Assembly (NCBI GenBank): GCA_023105745.1
Contig: JALGQZ010000002.1
Coordinates: 44,196,997-44,260,996, forward strand
Reading direction: 5' to 3'
DNA: 64,000 nt
DNA from: Austropuccinia psidii
Taxonomy: Eukaryota > Basidiomycota > Pucciniomycetes > Pucciniales > Sphaerophragmiaceae
Position 1 is the stretch's first letter; each line of letters opens with the position of its first letter. The position numbers and the translations under genes were made by a program. A model generated the notes under the pieces. The model had not been told where the DNA came from. It saw nothing but the letters and a program-made list of their open reading frames with translations, and did no database searches. Shown piece after piece: positions 33,759 to 44,603 of the stretch.

Positions 33759-35099
33759 CTGAGAAGAGATCAATGTGATGCAAAGTGTCAATGGGAAGTT
33801 TTCAAAAATCCTGATCAATTTGCTATATGTCCCGCCCAAAAGGTCTTGATAGCGTGAAGAAGAACTTTTGCAAGTAGGGCATTGAGCCATTGCTTGAAAT
33901 CATCTTTACAATTGTGATTTTTCAAGAGATAAACAGGCAAAGCCAGTATTACTAAAGGAATAAGTTTAACTAAATTCCAGCCTTCTCAGGGGTCCTTTTG
34001 CTGATTTCCCTTTGACATACTTACAGAAAAAAGAGTCATTCATATTTGAGTTAACTAAGAAAGGTAAGCTATCAGCAGAATATAATTTAATGCTGACCAA
34101 CATTTTCTGTGAATCTGGATTTTTTAACTGTTTCAAAGCTGAACGTTTTAATATTGTAGGCCATCTTGATATCTGACATGTTCTACAGACTTTTGTGCAA
34201 ACTAATTAAAATTCTGTTGAACCTAAAAGAAAACCTTGCTTTCTTTGACAAACCGCATTTAAATGCAGTCAGAAGTCTTTGTCCAAGAATTACCAGAGGA
34301 AAAAAACTTGTAAATGGTTGTAAAACTCACTTGTTCATATGCGTTTTGATTGAGACCAACCTACAAGAGTCTCACACTTTAGCAAAGGCTTGTGTACCTG
34401 TACGGCTTTCCAATTCAAAAGAGGTTGTCATTCATTTGAGCATTACTGGGGTCTCTCAAGGGGTAAATTAGTTTCTCATTTTTGGCTTTCTGCCAAATTT
34501 TCCCCAGGTTAGGGTGGGTCAGGCCCATTCTTTCATCCTGTGAGTTCATTTCTTTGACCTTATGGCTAGGTGGTGTTTGAGCTATTGGCTTGGCTCACTG
34601 ATGTTTTCTCAAACTGTTGTGTTTCTGGTGTTATGGGAAGAGAGACTCTTCTGAATAGTTTCTCAGTGCTCATACTATTCAAATGGCTGGGGTTTGCAGT
34701 ATCTACCTAAGGCCTTAGGGTTTCAAGCTCACCTGACTCACCCCTCCCCAGGATCTTCTTCAGTGTTAAGTTGAGATGGGCATTCCACATGCACACTGCG
34801 CTTATGTGCAAATGTCATCTTCACAGAAATGCATCTTGAAGGAGATTGCTTGGCTCCGGATCTTTCAATCAATTAAGCCAACTTCACCAGAAGAATGTAA
34901 ATGGCTTCAGTACAGTTTTTTTCCTAAATTTTCCTCAGGAAATGCCGGTGGGTCCAGGACTCAGAACTTAAAGGATACAGAATTTCCAGCTGATCCTCAA
35001 ACGGTCCCAAAAGCACATGGGTGGGTGCAAACAAATATTTTTTATTACACCAAGAAGCCAGAGAAAGAAAACATAAAATAAAAACTAAGCATGTTGTGC
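33759..35099. other. Unassigned stretch with weak coding hints
   Basis: On the minus strand, 33807-33990 reads a hydrophobic segment, then KDDFKQWLNALLAKVLLHAI, which I do not recognise. On the plus strand the ORFs 34166-34471 and 34776-35081 have no known motif. The missing N-terminal exons of the MFS remnant would be expected here, but I could not place them. Confidence 0.35.
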
Positions 35100-35990
35100 A
35101 TATAAGGGCCCATGCTTATGTGCCCGCACTGCCCCCCCCATCTCCGCCTTCACCACTCCTTACGATTACCATCCTTATTCTTGTAGTGCCCTCCCGACAT
35201 GCCTACAACGCTGCTTACCATCTTTATGCTCACCCAGTGCCCTCCCCACATGCCTCTGATGCTTCTTACCATCCTTACGCTCATGTAGTGCCCTCCCGAC
35301 ATGCCTCCGACACCGCTTATCATCCTTACACTCACCTAGTGCCCTCCCAACATGCCTCTGACGCTGCTTACCATCCTTACGCTTGCAGTGCCCTCCCAAC
35401 ATGCTTCCGACACCGCTTACCATCCTTACGCTTGCAGTGCCCTCCCAACATGCCTCCAATACTGCTTACCAGCCTTATGCTTTCAGTGCCCTCCCAACAT
35501 GCCTCCGACACCGCTCACCTAGTGCCCTCCTGACATGCCTCCAACACTGCTTACCATCCTTACGCTTGCAGTGCCCTCCTGACATGCCTCCAACACCGCT
35601 TACCATCCTTACGCTCACATAGTGCCCTCCCAACATGCCTCCGATGCGGCCTACCATCCTTATGCTTGCAGTGCCCTCCTGAAATGCCTCCGACGCTGCT
35701 TACCATCCTTAGGCTTGCAGTGCCCTCCCGACATGCCTCCGATGCCCCCTCACACTGGCCTAATCCTCAAGGCCGCTTATGATCCTTAAACTCCTGCAGC
35801 CCCCTCAAGATGAGACTACAACGCTGCCCCCCATCTCTGCCCTCACCACCCCTTATGCTTCTGCACCCCCACCTTAACATCTCAGCTGCTTACAATTCTT
35901 ATGCTCCTGTGGTTCTCTCAAGATATGCCTCTGTCACCACGCTCAACCCCCCTTATGCCTAATCCTCTCTCCACCGCTTACCATCCCTAG
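35100..35990. repeat. Minisatellite, about 50-bp units
   Basis: About twelve units of roughly 49-51 bp share GTGCCCTCCCGACATGCC, TCCGACACCGCTTACC and ATCCTTACGCTTGCA; clearest at 35180-35760, then decaying to 35990. Long ORFs on both strands through it are by-products of the repeat. The GC content is clearly above the surroundings. A decayed relative is at 17231-17660. Confidence 0.88.
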
Positions 35991-36540
35991 GCTCAGGTAC
36001 TAGATCCATAGGGTACAGTGGCTTGTTGGCGTACATGATGAACGCAATCAGGGGGATATGCTGAGTGGCTATCTCTGCCAACAGGTTCTGGGGGGAAATT
36101 GGTTGGGATATTCACAATGTTGTGGTTAGGTTTTAAATAATGAGACTCACAAATCAAAACCTAATAATTGAACTATTTAAGACCACAATTTTGTCTTGTG
36201 TTTCACCCAAAAAACCATTTTATTTCATATCATTCAAATGGAACACTTTGCTAAGTCCTTACCTCATGAGCGTTGAATAGTTCAAAAGTTGACTTTAGTA
36301 GGTTTCTCACTAGTCAACTTTATTCAATTTCTCACAGGGAAGTGATTTCATTTGAATGATATGAAATATTTTCCAATACATCACCTCCTTGAATTTCCCA
36401 ACACATCATATTTTGCAAATGCAATACAAGTTCAATAGATATTGATGGAAGGTTCCAAGACTGTTTAACGGAAGGTTTCCTTTGGTCGGCTTGTGGCTCT
36501 ACAATATATTTTTTCTAGAAAACTCACTAACTATTGAACT
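35991..36540. repeat. Noncoding DNA with a 20-bp inverted repeat
   Basis: 36221-36240 and 36349-36368 are exact reverse complements (TATTTCATATCATTCAAATG and its complement), 108 bp apart. A second 9-bp pair (AAAGTTGAC / GTCAACTTT) lies between them. The whole could fold back like a small foldback or MITE-type element. No target-site duplication or coding sequence was identified. Confidence 0.55.
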
Positions 36541-37248
36541 GATTTAAATTGATATTTAACTTCTTTAAAACTTTTAAAAATTCCCCAATATTGATATTAA
36601 CTAAAAAAGATTCAATAATTAATATCTTAAACTTATTTTACTTCCACCACTTTCAGAACTCCCGCCTCTTTTGGTCAGTTTTGTTCTTTTTATTCTACCA
36701 TTTTCAATCAATTTATAAATCGGCTTGTCACCATTTATTTACTCAATAAACTACCTCCACTATGCCCCAAGCAATGCCCCAAGCCCCAGAAAATTCAACT
36801 GAATTCAATGACCTATTAACTTCAACCACATAGACTGGAAGTGAAATCTTTGATATGGTCAGTAGTCATGAATTAGGAATTGAAGTAGAGAGCCAGTCAC
36901 ATGAGAATACTCAAGATCCACCAGTTCATCCAGACTGTGATTATAGATTAATCTTGAATATTTGTGATCGCTCAAATCCTAATATTTTTCTCATAGCCTT
37001 TATTTCAGCTTAGCCTCTAAGCTCTCAAAAACTGGATTATAAAAGCTATGAGAAGGAACAGCCTGTTGACTTCTTGTAACTCTGAATAGATGATATAGAT
37101 AAAAACCTTACCTCAGATAATCTGTCAATTTTCCAACCTTTCCATCCTCCTGAAATCCCCATCAGCCCCATTTGAAATAAAACCACTTTTTAAATCACAG
37201 CTGCCTTCCCTGTTCAATCACCAAAAACATAAGAAACCATTGCACCGT
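36541..37248 (+). pseudogene. Decayed ORF of unknown identity, 5' of the solo LTR
   Basis: From about 36761 a plus-strand reading starts MPQAMPQAPENSTEFNDLL and goes on as GIEVESQSHENTQDPPVHP and CDYRLILNICDRSNPNIF, then FQPFHPPEIP, broken by about seven stops. Its acidic, proline-rich character is like the N-terminus of a gag or adaptor protein, but I cannot name it. It is cut at 37249 by the second solo LTR. 36541-36760 is AT-rich and noncoding. Confidence 0.35.
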
Positions 37249-37807
37249 TGTGGGAACTCCTTTTGGTGTGGGATGAAATAAAGCAGTACCTTGAGGGGGA
37301 AATTATTGGTAAGTCTGTTTTGAATTTCAGAATTGTCCAATAACCATGGGTGCTAAGGTGTATTAGCTGCCCCCCTAGATAATACTGAATAGTCAGCCTA
37401 CAGAGAATCACAAAATAAAATAAGATTTGTGGCTTTAACAGATAGAGAAGACTTATCAGCAGTCTCTAAATCAGACCTATCAATAACACTACAGTAAAAA
37501 TTCTGATCTAAAATTTCTGATAAAATAAACACTATATTTGTTTTATTTTATTTTAATGAAAGTGATGATAATATATATATGTGTGTGTTTTGGGTTTCTG
37601 TTATTTTAATGAAACTAATGAGAATATTTTTTTTGTTTTTTTTTTAATAAGAATGATAAGAATATATATATTTTTTATGGTTTTAGGTTGATTATAATGA
37701 TTTTTTTTTTGATATGAGTACTAATAATAAGACTACTGGATTTGATTCTTTTAGGATTTTTTTTAATACTGAGTTATATCACTACTACTTCTCTTTGTTA
37801 ATAACAC

Positions 37808-37980
37808 TAAGCTTTTGAGCAAGGCTACTAAGCTTTAACTACAGTTATACTACTATTCTTTACTAATACTAAGCTACTGAGCAAGGCTACTGAGCTTTTA
37901 CTACGGTTATACTACTATTCTTCACTAATACTAAGCTACTGAGCAAGGCTACTGAACTTTTCACTACTAAAACACTACTA
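37808..37980. repeat. Three tandem units of about 61 bp in LTR R/U5
   Basis: ACTAAGCTACTGAGCAAGGC recurs three times with small changes. The other LTR of the family has two shorter units with the related core CAGTAGCTAAGCTCAGTGG at 2500-2563. Confidence 0.8.
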
Positions 37981-38077
37981 CTATTCTAGATATCCTGCTA
38001 GTTCAGGGATGGTGGTGATCCTGGATAGTGGGAGCTTGTTCCATGATGATGGGGAAAATGAGGGAGAGAGGACCTCT

Positions 38078-38085
38078 ATTTATAG
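38078..38085 (-). promoter_or_regulatory. TATA box of the second 2-kb LTR
   Basis: TATAAATA on the minus strand with GAGG following, matching position and context of 2364-2371. Transcription would run leftward. Confidence 0.7.
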
Positions 38086-38192
38086 CTTTTGGGCCTCCAT
38101 AGAGCTTCGCAAAACAGGGTACTTAGAAAAAATCATAGTTGAGAGGTTTTAGCTAGTGAGACATGTAGTTTTGGTGTAGCAACGTGTTTGCT

Positions 38193-38990
38193 GAGAGAAT
38201 TATGCTGGTGGTGCTTTTACTTATCAAAATCATGTGATGTATTTGAGATAATTTGGCTGGTGAGATTTTCTTGAAGGTGGGGAAAGTATTTTTTTGTTTC
38301 TATTTTTACGTATGCTATGAGAGAATTATGCTGGTGGTTCTTTTCCTTCTCAAAATCATGTGATGTATTTGAGATAATTTGGCTGGTGATGTTTTCTTGA
38401 AGGCGGGGAAAGTATTTTTGTTTCTATTTTTTACGTATGTTCTGAGAGAATTATGCTGGTGGTTCTTTTCCTTATCAAAATCATATGATGTATTTGATAT
38501 AATTTGGCTGGTGATGTTTTCTTTTTTGCCAAGAAAGTGGAGAAAATACAGCTTCTGACAATTGAACTTTCTTCTAGTCATATGATATATATGAGAGAAT
38601 TATGCTGGTGCTTTATGTTTCTTATCAAAATCATGTGATGTCTTCAAGATAATTTTGCTGTTGACACTTTCATTTTTGGTGACTTTGTTACGTATTTTCT
38701 CAGAGAATTATGCTGGTGGTTCTTTTCCTTATCAAAATCATGTGATGTATTTGAGATAATTTGGCTGGTGATGTTTTCTTTTTTGCCAAGAAAGTGGAGA
38801 AAATCCAGCTCCTGACAATTGAGCTTTCTTCTAGTCATATGATATATATGAGAGAATTATGCTGGTGCTTTATGTTTCTTATCAAAATCATGTGATGTCT
38901 TTGAGATAATTTGGCTGTTGACACTTTCATTTTTGGTGACTTTGTTACGTATTTTCTGAGAGAATTATGCTGGTGGTTCTTTTTAGTATT
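38193..38990. repeat. Seven tandem repeats of 109-150 bp in LTR U3 with octamer sites
   Basis: GAGAGAATTATGCTGGT (one copy varied) starts at about 38193, 38319, 38444, 38593, 38699, 38850 and 38958. Most units contain TCATGTGA; exact copies start at 38230, 38356, 38631, 38738 and 38888. All lie upstream of the LTR TATA box in the minus-strand sense. The layout is like enhancer repeats in retroviral-type U3 regions; that role is inferred. Confidence 0.82.
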
Positions 38991-39395
38991 GCATCATTTC
39001 TATCAAGTTTGATGTGTGTTATTATTACTAAGGAAGCATTTGTTCTTGGAAAATATATTGTAATTTTATGCATAGCCTTGAAGTATTTCTTCTTTCAATT
39101 GAATCAAGGTGGGGAAAATACAGCTCTGATGCTGTGGTGCGTCTTCATATACCTTTATTTAGATTAACTCCTTTGAATTGCATAATTTGTTATTGATTAT
39201 GCAATAAGGTGGATGAATCCTTTGATACTATACTGTTTTGATAAGATCTTGAGGCTGCGTATTGTATATTTCTGTTTGAAATCTGTAGTTGTAATGTGTA
39301 AAAATGTTTTGCGTAATTTGTTGTATTATCATTTTTTTCTTTTGTTTTATTGGTAAGCTTGAAACTGGTACTAATGGTATGGAATACCACACTGT

Positions 39396-40200
39396 GACCA
39401 ACAAAATCATGATTCCCTGGTTGGGTACTTACATAATTTTCATTCCACAAGGGAAATAGTTGCATGGATCAGCTTAAACACTACTGTGCAATCCACAAGT
39501 CATCCCACTTCAAGGATTGTCTCACCTTGGTATTTTCCAATTTCAAACCTTAATATTGGTAAAAATATATTTTCAACTGAATCCAAAAATTTTAGCAACA
39601 GTGTAATATGTTTCATGAGGGGAAACTCACAATGATGTGGTATTATTAATAGAATTTTGTAAGTCTCTGAGCCATATTGCATGCTGAAAAATAGCTTTCT
39701 GATCTTAAACACTTTGAAGATTGATGGGAATTTCTTACTAAATTTGCCACATCTCAATATTTATAAAGCTCTTGGTTTTGATGATAGACACTTGATTATA
39801 TCTGAAGAGGAAATAGAATGTCATTGTGGGTTGTATGATAACAAAGCAATTTCATGTGGGCTGCTTGTAATGATAAAACTGTTATTTCATGATATTTAGT
39901 CTCCACTCTTTGCTGAAAATATAGTAATACAATAATGAAATTCTGTGAGCTTCATTAGACTTTTTTTCAGAGAAATAACTGTCTCAAGATTTGGTGACAG
40001 TTACATGCCATTTTGACAAGCAAAGCCCATTAATTTACATTGCCACAAAGAAATTCCTATTTTGAAATTGGGTAGGGTGTGAGGAAGCCAATTGCAATGG
40101 TCAAATGACCCACACACTCACATATCACAGGATCTCAAATGACACAGCTGCACCATCATCACGTTGGAAGGGGAATAGGCCCATCATCCAAGTGGGCCCC
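39396..40200 (+). pseudogene. Decayed ORF of unknown identity, 3' of the solo LTR
   Basis: A plus-strand reading from about 39415 gives LHNFHSTREIVAWISLN, SHPTSRIVSPWYFPISN and, after stops, ILNTLKIDGNFLLNLPHLN and CHCGLYDNKAISCGLLVMI, ending at 39899. It may belong with 36761-37248 as one older unit split by the solo LTR. Not recognised. From 39900 to 40200 I see nothing. Confidence 0.3.
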
Positions 40201-40325
40201 AGCATTGCATTGCATCTATGAGAGTTTGGATGTTTGTAAGTAGCATGGAGCTGGTCACATGCCCTAATGAGTGCTTTTTGCAGGTAGGTTTCAGAAAATT
40301 ACATATGTACATGCTCTTGCCTTCT

Positions 40326-40500
40326 TGCGCACGCGCACCTGCACATGACACTGCACAAGCACCCACACCCGCACACGACACTGCACAAGCACCTGCACCC
40401 ACACATGACACTGCACAAGCACCCGCACCAGCAAATGACACTGCACAAGCACCTGCACCCACACATGACACTGCACAAGCACCCGCACCCACACACACAC
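40326..40500. repeat. Minisatellite of 30-bp units
   Basis: About six units with core GACACTGCACAAGCACC and a CACACC-type filler. All three frames stay open on each strand (one would give APTPAHDTAQ repeats), which is a product of the 30-bp period and not evidence of a gene. Confidence 0.88.
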
Positions 40501-40959
40501 ATGCCAACAGTTGTTCCACATGTGTCACCTGAAAATGGTCAATTCCACTTCACATTAGGCCCTCACATGCTTTGCCTTTGTGTGCAAGTGGCACCTAAAC
40601 CTGATGCATTGTGCGGAGGGCTCCAACCATGTCACCTGCTCATGCTGAGCTGATTCATTTCTACACAAAATTAAGACAACACATCATTTGTCCCTGGTTT
40701 GTGTGTCACACACACACCTGCACCCAGGGGATTGTGTGGCAGACTCCACTAGTGTCACCCGCTGAGGCGGAGTCCTTTCATGGATGACCTGGTGAAGTCA
40801 AACCCCCGCCTACATCAAGACTGGATGAACGGCCTCTTATATGTGTGTTTGTGAAAACAGGCAGGTCTTGTGTAAGTTTTACCAACCATCAGAAGGTTGC
40901 AGGACAATCAGGTCGTGAGGAATCTGAGTTGAAGGCACAGGGGAACCAATATTGGTGGA
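40501..40959. other. Noncoding, loosely repeated CA-rich sequence
   Basis: Two diverged copies of a CCA...TGTCACC...GCTGA block (about 40620-40650 and 40745-40775) and short CA runs. No gene seen. Confidence 0.45.
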
Positions 40960-42450
40960 TGTCACAGGATTTGGTGTAAGACAAGAGTGTGACGTGTGCT
41001 TGACGTGAACTTGACTTTTATCCTGCTTGACGTTTGCTTGAAGTGAAGTCAATCGCCAACGATTGACATGAGATTTGCCCTGGTGAATGGTATAGCAAAG
41101 AGACCACCAAAGCTTGGAGCTGAGCCAAATTAGCTCAAAATGTATAAACTGAAAGAGTAAACTCACCCCTTTCCAAATATACAAGTCCCATCATCATAGG
41201 ACAAAGAATAACAAAGTTATTGCTGAGCATAAACCCTAATTTTCACCTCTCATCTGAAATACAGAGTAATAGGCTTAACCCCATCAAATGTGTATGAAAA
41301 ATGAAGCTCTACGTCAGGGCTATCCAATGGTACCAGCCAAACTGAGCTAGAACTAGTATTACAGAAGTTGTGGTCAAATTCAGGCCAAATAAGGGTGGTC
41401 AAAACATTCACCTCCCATCTAACGTCTACAGTTTTAGTGTGAGATACCTAAAGTGGGGTCTTTTTGGAAAAAGCAAAATCAGGGCTATCTGATGTTGTCA
41501 TCCATTTCCTCATATCTCAACTAGAACAAAAGGTATGGGGCAAACAAGCCCAATACAGCTTTTGCCCAAAACACGCATATGTACAAAAATTCTTGTACAT
41601 GGGATAGCTTTGTCATATTTAATGATAGCCACATCAAATAAGGGACCATTGTGTAGAACACATACAGGGCTACACACTGAACCCATTTTTAGGCTGATAT
41701 CTCAAGACCTGACAAAGGTATGGCTGTTTTAAGGTCAAAATCCCACATTTTGTCCAATACAGTCTTACCATGGGATAATATACCATAACCATGATTATGA
41801 GGTGTCAAACAGACAAAGAAGCATTATTATACTTCAATACCTCATAAGTCTGTCAATACTGGCATCCCATACAGTTTCTGTACAGCATTCTACACGTCAT
41901 ACACGTCAGAAGAGGGCTATGTGGTCCCCAGATGAAAATCTTCACCCTGTATTGGTGAAAACTGCCCAGATGTGGTTTCAAAACCACATCTGAGCCCAAT
42001 ACAGGATATACAGGTACTTTCAAACCACAAGCCTGTCTCAGAGAGTGGAAAAATCTTCACTTTCTCTATGTGGAAAGGTCTAACACCCCTTCCACCCCAT
42101 TTCAGGATAAAAAGGAGGCTTTCCACAGCCAGAAATGCTTTCCTCATCCTGCTCTTACATTCCTACGTAGTACAACTGTCAAAAACAGTTATAATCTTGG
42201 AATATAACCAGGTATAATCATAATATTAATTATTGTAGTCTTTATTATTGTCATCCAACAGGTAAAGCTGTACCCAGGGCTTTCAACAGCGCTCACCACC
42301 ACTATTTCATAATAGTAAAGCCCTTAATATTCAACTTAAAGCCCTTATTCTTTATTATCAAACCTTTTTTATAAAACTTTACCACGTCACAGTCATAGTT
42401 AAAAGTTGTAAATAGTCTTATTACCCTTTTATCATAGACTCAGCCTGACA
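40960..42450 (+). mobile_element. Family-B LTR (solo or truncated), plus-sense
   Basis: From about 41090 to 42450 it is the reverse complement of the LTRs of element B, ending AGACTCAGCCTGACA. The first 130 bp (TGTCACAGGATTTGG onward) differ from element B and include the CAATCG/TGACGT segment also seen at 16926-17050. Neither a polypurine tract to its left nor a primer-binding site to its right is visible, and I see no target-site duplication (GTGGA versus TACAG). A solo LTR, or one end of a deleted element, fits best. Confidence 0.75.
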
Positions 42451-42465
42451 TACAGATAGTCCTCA

Positions 42466-43607
42466 TCAAAATTTCTTCAAGGCTTCTCTAAACTTAAAAA
42501 CCAAGGCATCTTCATAAGCAACTGCCTCCTTGGCCAAAGCAATAGTGGGTTCACCTGGAATAGCACTCTTCATAGCCTTATCAACAAACACCTCAGTCAA
42601 ATAATCCACTTCAGAAAATAGGGAGGTGACCACCTTCTTATTCCCTTTCTTCTGATCAGTGAAGTTTCCAGTGATATTCCAGTGTCAAAAGTTGTCAAAA
42701 ATGTATTCATGCTCTGGAGAGATTGGGTCTCTAGAAGTGCTGGCCACAGGTGGTTGAATATTGGTGGAGGTGGAGGCAAGTGTGGATGGCCTGGTTGGGG
42801 AAGCCTTATCACTTCATGTGTGGTGGTACTGGCTTTGACTTGGGATAGTGAAGTGGATTTAATTCTTCTTTTTTGGATTGGGGTAGTCATTTCAAGCTCT
42901 CCTTCATCAAGCCCATCACTGCCTGCAGCATCAGTATCATTTTCATCTTGAACCACCAAATTTCTCTTCAATTTTCCAAGTCTTCAATCCTTTCTGGTGA
43001 CCAAAATAGGAACTTCTGGGGATACTCCAATGTGGTTTCCTTGGGGTTTAATGGGTCCTCCAGTGTTGGCCCAAGAACTGCTGGTATTAGTCCATTGTTG
43101 AACACCTCTCATTCTGGATCCAGTCGCTGAAGGAGAAGATAAGAAAACCACAGAAGTCAGTAACTCAGCAATTTCTTGATCATTAAACTTAGAGTTGGAG
43201 TGGCCAGAGGTGGCATCAGAAGTTGGAGGTTCATCAGCAGGAGCTTCTGACCCAAATCTTCCACCCTTCTTGATGCTGCTCCATAATCTTCTGGGATTTT
43301 CTGGGAAATTATGGTTGGCCTGAGAGCAGTTTCTTTTCCCAAGGTTGCAGAGTCGGAACCCGGTGGACGTAGCAGTAACAGATTCAACACAAGGAACCCC
43401 CTTCTTCCAACAATTGTTACATGGCGGTTCAATAACTCTAACACATTTAAAAACATTATAGGTTTTATTGATGTCATAAATCTCTGTAGGGGTCATGCTC
43501 TCTTCAGAAAGCTCCCTCAAGTTATCAAAGGCACCAGCACCATAAAGTACAGAAGGTGGAGAATCAGAGTGGTTGGAGTCACAAATGGAAGTCAGCTTTG
43601 AGCTCAT
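42466..43607 (-). pseudogene. Antisense ORF with a zinc-cluster-like Cys motif, in element D
   Basis: Begins MSSKLTSICDSNHSDSPP and ends PTIALAKEAVAYEDALVFK, then FREALKKF before TGA at 42466. Residues 63-94 have spacing Cys-x2-Cys-x6-Cys-x10-Phe-x2-Cys-x6-Cys. With Cys in place of Phe84, this is the fungal Zn2Cys6 spacing. After it come a basic Trp segment (RRLWSSIKKGGRFG), a Ser/Thr-rich middle, an acidic stretch (DENDTDAAGSDGLDEGELE) and a proline run. Two TGA codons (about 42981 and 42690) and a frameshift near 42735 disrupt it. It lies on the strand opposite to the Gypsy element whose 3' LTR is at 44604-45324. Similar hypothetical proteins are, as I recall, abundant in Austropuccinia. 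A DNA-binding role is inference. Confidence 0.65.
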
Positions 43608-43639
43608 CTTCAAGCCAAGATTCAAAACCAAGACCAATC

Positions 43640-44590
43640 AAATCATGGAAAAAAATCCAAGTCAGCAATTCAAATATGGCAATTTGAACTTCAAGAAGGG
43701 AGTGAAGCACAAGAAAATAGAAGAAATTGTCATAAAAAACTGTTCACTGGCCAAACTGGCCATTTTAAGGCATTTGCGCACTTTTGCACATTTTGTGCAT
43801 TTTTGCGCATTTTGCACATAATGCCATCAAATCATCTTCAAATTATGTGAAAAGCCTTCAAAACATCAAAAACCCAAAGAAAATAGTCAAATTGGTGCAT
43901 TTGTGCATTTTTCACATTTCTGGCTAATTCATGTCCAAAACCTTCAAAACATCATTTTGTTGAAAAAATCATCAAAATATGCCATTTCAGTCATATTGGC
44001 ATATTTGCGCATTTTGTGCATTTCTGGTATTACTTCTTCAAAATAATGGAAAAACTGCCAAATCAGTCATTTCAATCAGGAAATCATCAAAATCCTCAAT
44101 ATCTTGCATTTTGTAAATTTTGCGCATTTTGGCCAAATCAGCAAAACACCCCAGAAAACAACAAATGGGGAAAGATTTCAATGGATCCTTTAAAGGCCCA
44201 AAAGCAAGAGAAGGCCAAATTGGGCCAATCTCAAAGATGAAGACAATTTATTCCATGGCAGTAAGCTCTTAGGACATAAACCTGAAATCACCATTTATCA
44301 TGAGCCATGAGGACTCAAGATAAATTGGGTGAAGAACACTTCAATAAGAATAAGATCACAAAAATATCATAAACAGAAGAAAATGAAGAGAAATTTTCAA
44401 AGAAGGGAGGAGGAATCAGAATCAAGTAAAAGAAGAATGACCTACAAATTTTGAAGATGAAGGAGTTTGAGATTATGATTGATGAAAAAAGATTATGAGG
44501 GATGAAAATTGGGTAATTGAGGGGAATAAAGTTTCAATTGACCTCATCAAGATTCACTTACTCTTATGGTGCTCAGAGCTCACCACTTTC
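43640..44590 (+). other. 3' noncoding part of element D
   Basis: AT-rich DNA with clusters of TGCGCA/TTTGCGCATTTT-type words (43770-44125), like those in the element C LTR. It lies between the antisense ORF start and the polypurine tract and could hold the promoter of the antisense ORF. No ORF of note on the plus strand. Confidence 0.5.
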
Positions 44591-44603
44591 AAGAGGGAGA
44601 TAA
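44591..44603 (+). other. Polypurine tract of element D
   Basis: AAGAGGGAGATAA directly precedes the LTR start TGTTACA. The 30 bp upstream (ATGGTGCTCAGAGCTCACCA) match the same place in element C. Confidence 0.72.

Larger units (their letters stand above)
37249..39391 (-). mobile_element. Second solo LTR of the 2-kb family
   Basis: Plus strand starts TGTGGGAACTCC and ends GGAATACCACA, the reverse orientation of 1266-3249, with similar sequence at both ends and around the TATA box. The flanks CCGT (37245) and CTGT (39392) differ by one C/T transition, consistent with a 4-bp duplication that has mutated. The length is 2,143 bp; the extra length comes from tandem repeats in U3. No coding sequence is conserved with the other copy. 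Confidence 0.85.

Noticed and set aside
33807..33990. N-terminal exon of the MFS remnant
   Set aside because: The reading (KDDFKQWLNALLAKVLL) does not match the expected basic-Asp segment before the first MFS helix and ends in stops.
35021..35533. 170-codon ORF with repeated PSRHASD... motifs
   Set aside because: It is the translation of a 50-bp minisatellite; several frames on both strands are open for the same reason.
38193..38990. CRISPR-like array (regular repeats)
   Set aside because: Units are diverged tandem duplications without unique spacers, in a fungal LTR.
40218..40532. Overlapping long ORFs on both strands with APTHDTAQ-type repeats
   Set aside because: A 30-bp tandem repeat keeps frames open without selection for protein.
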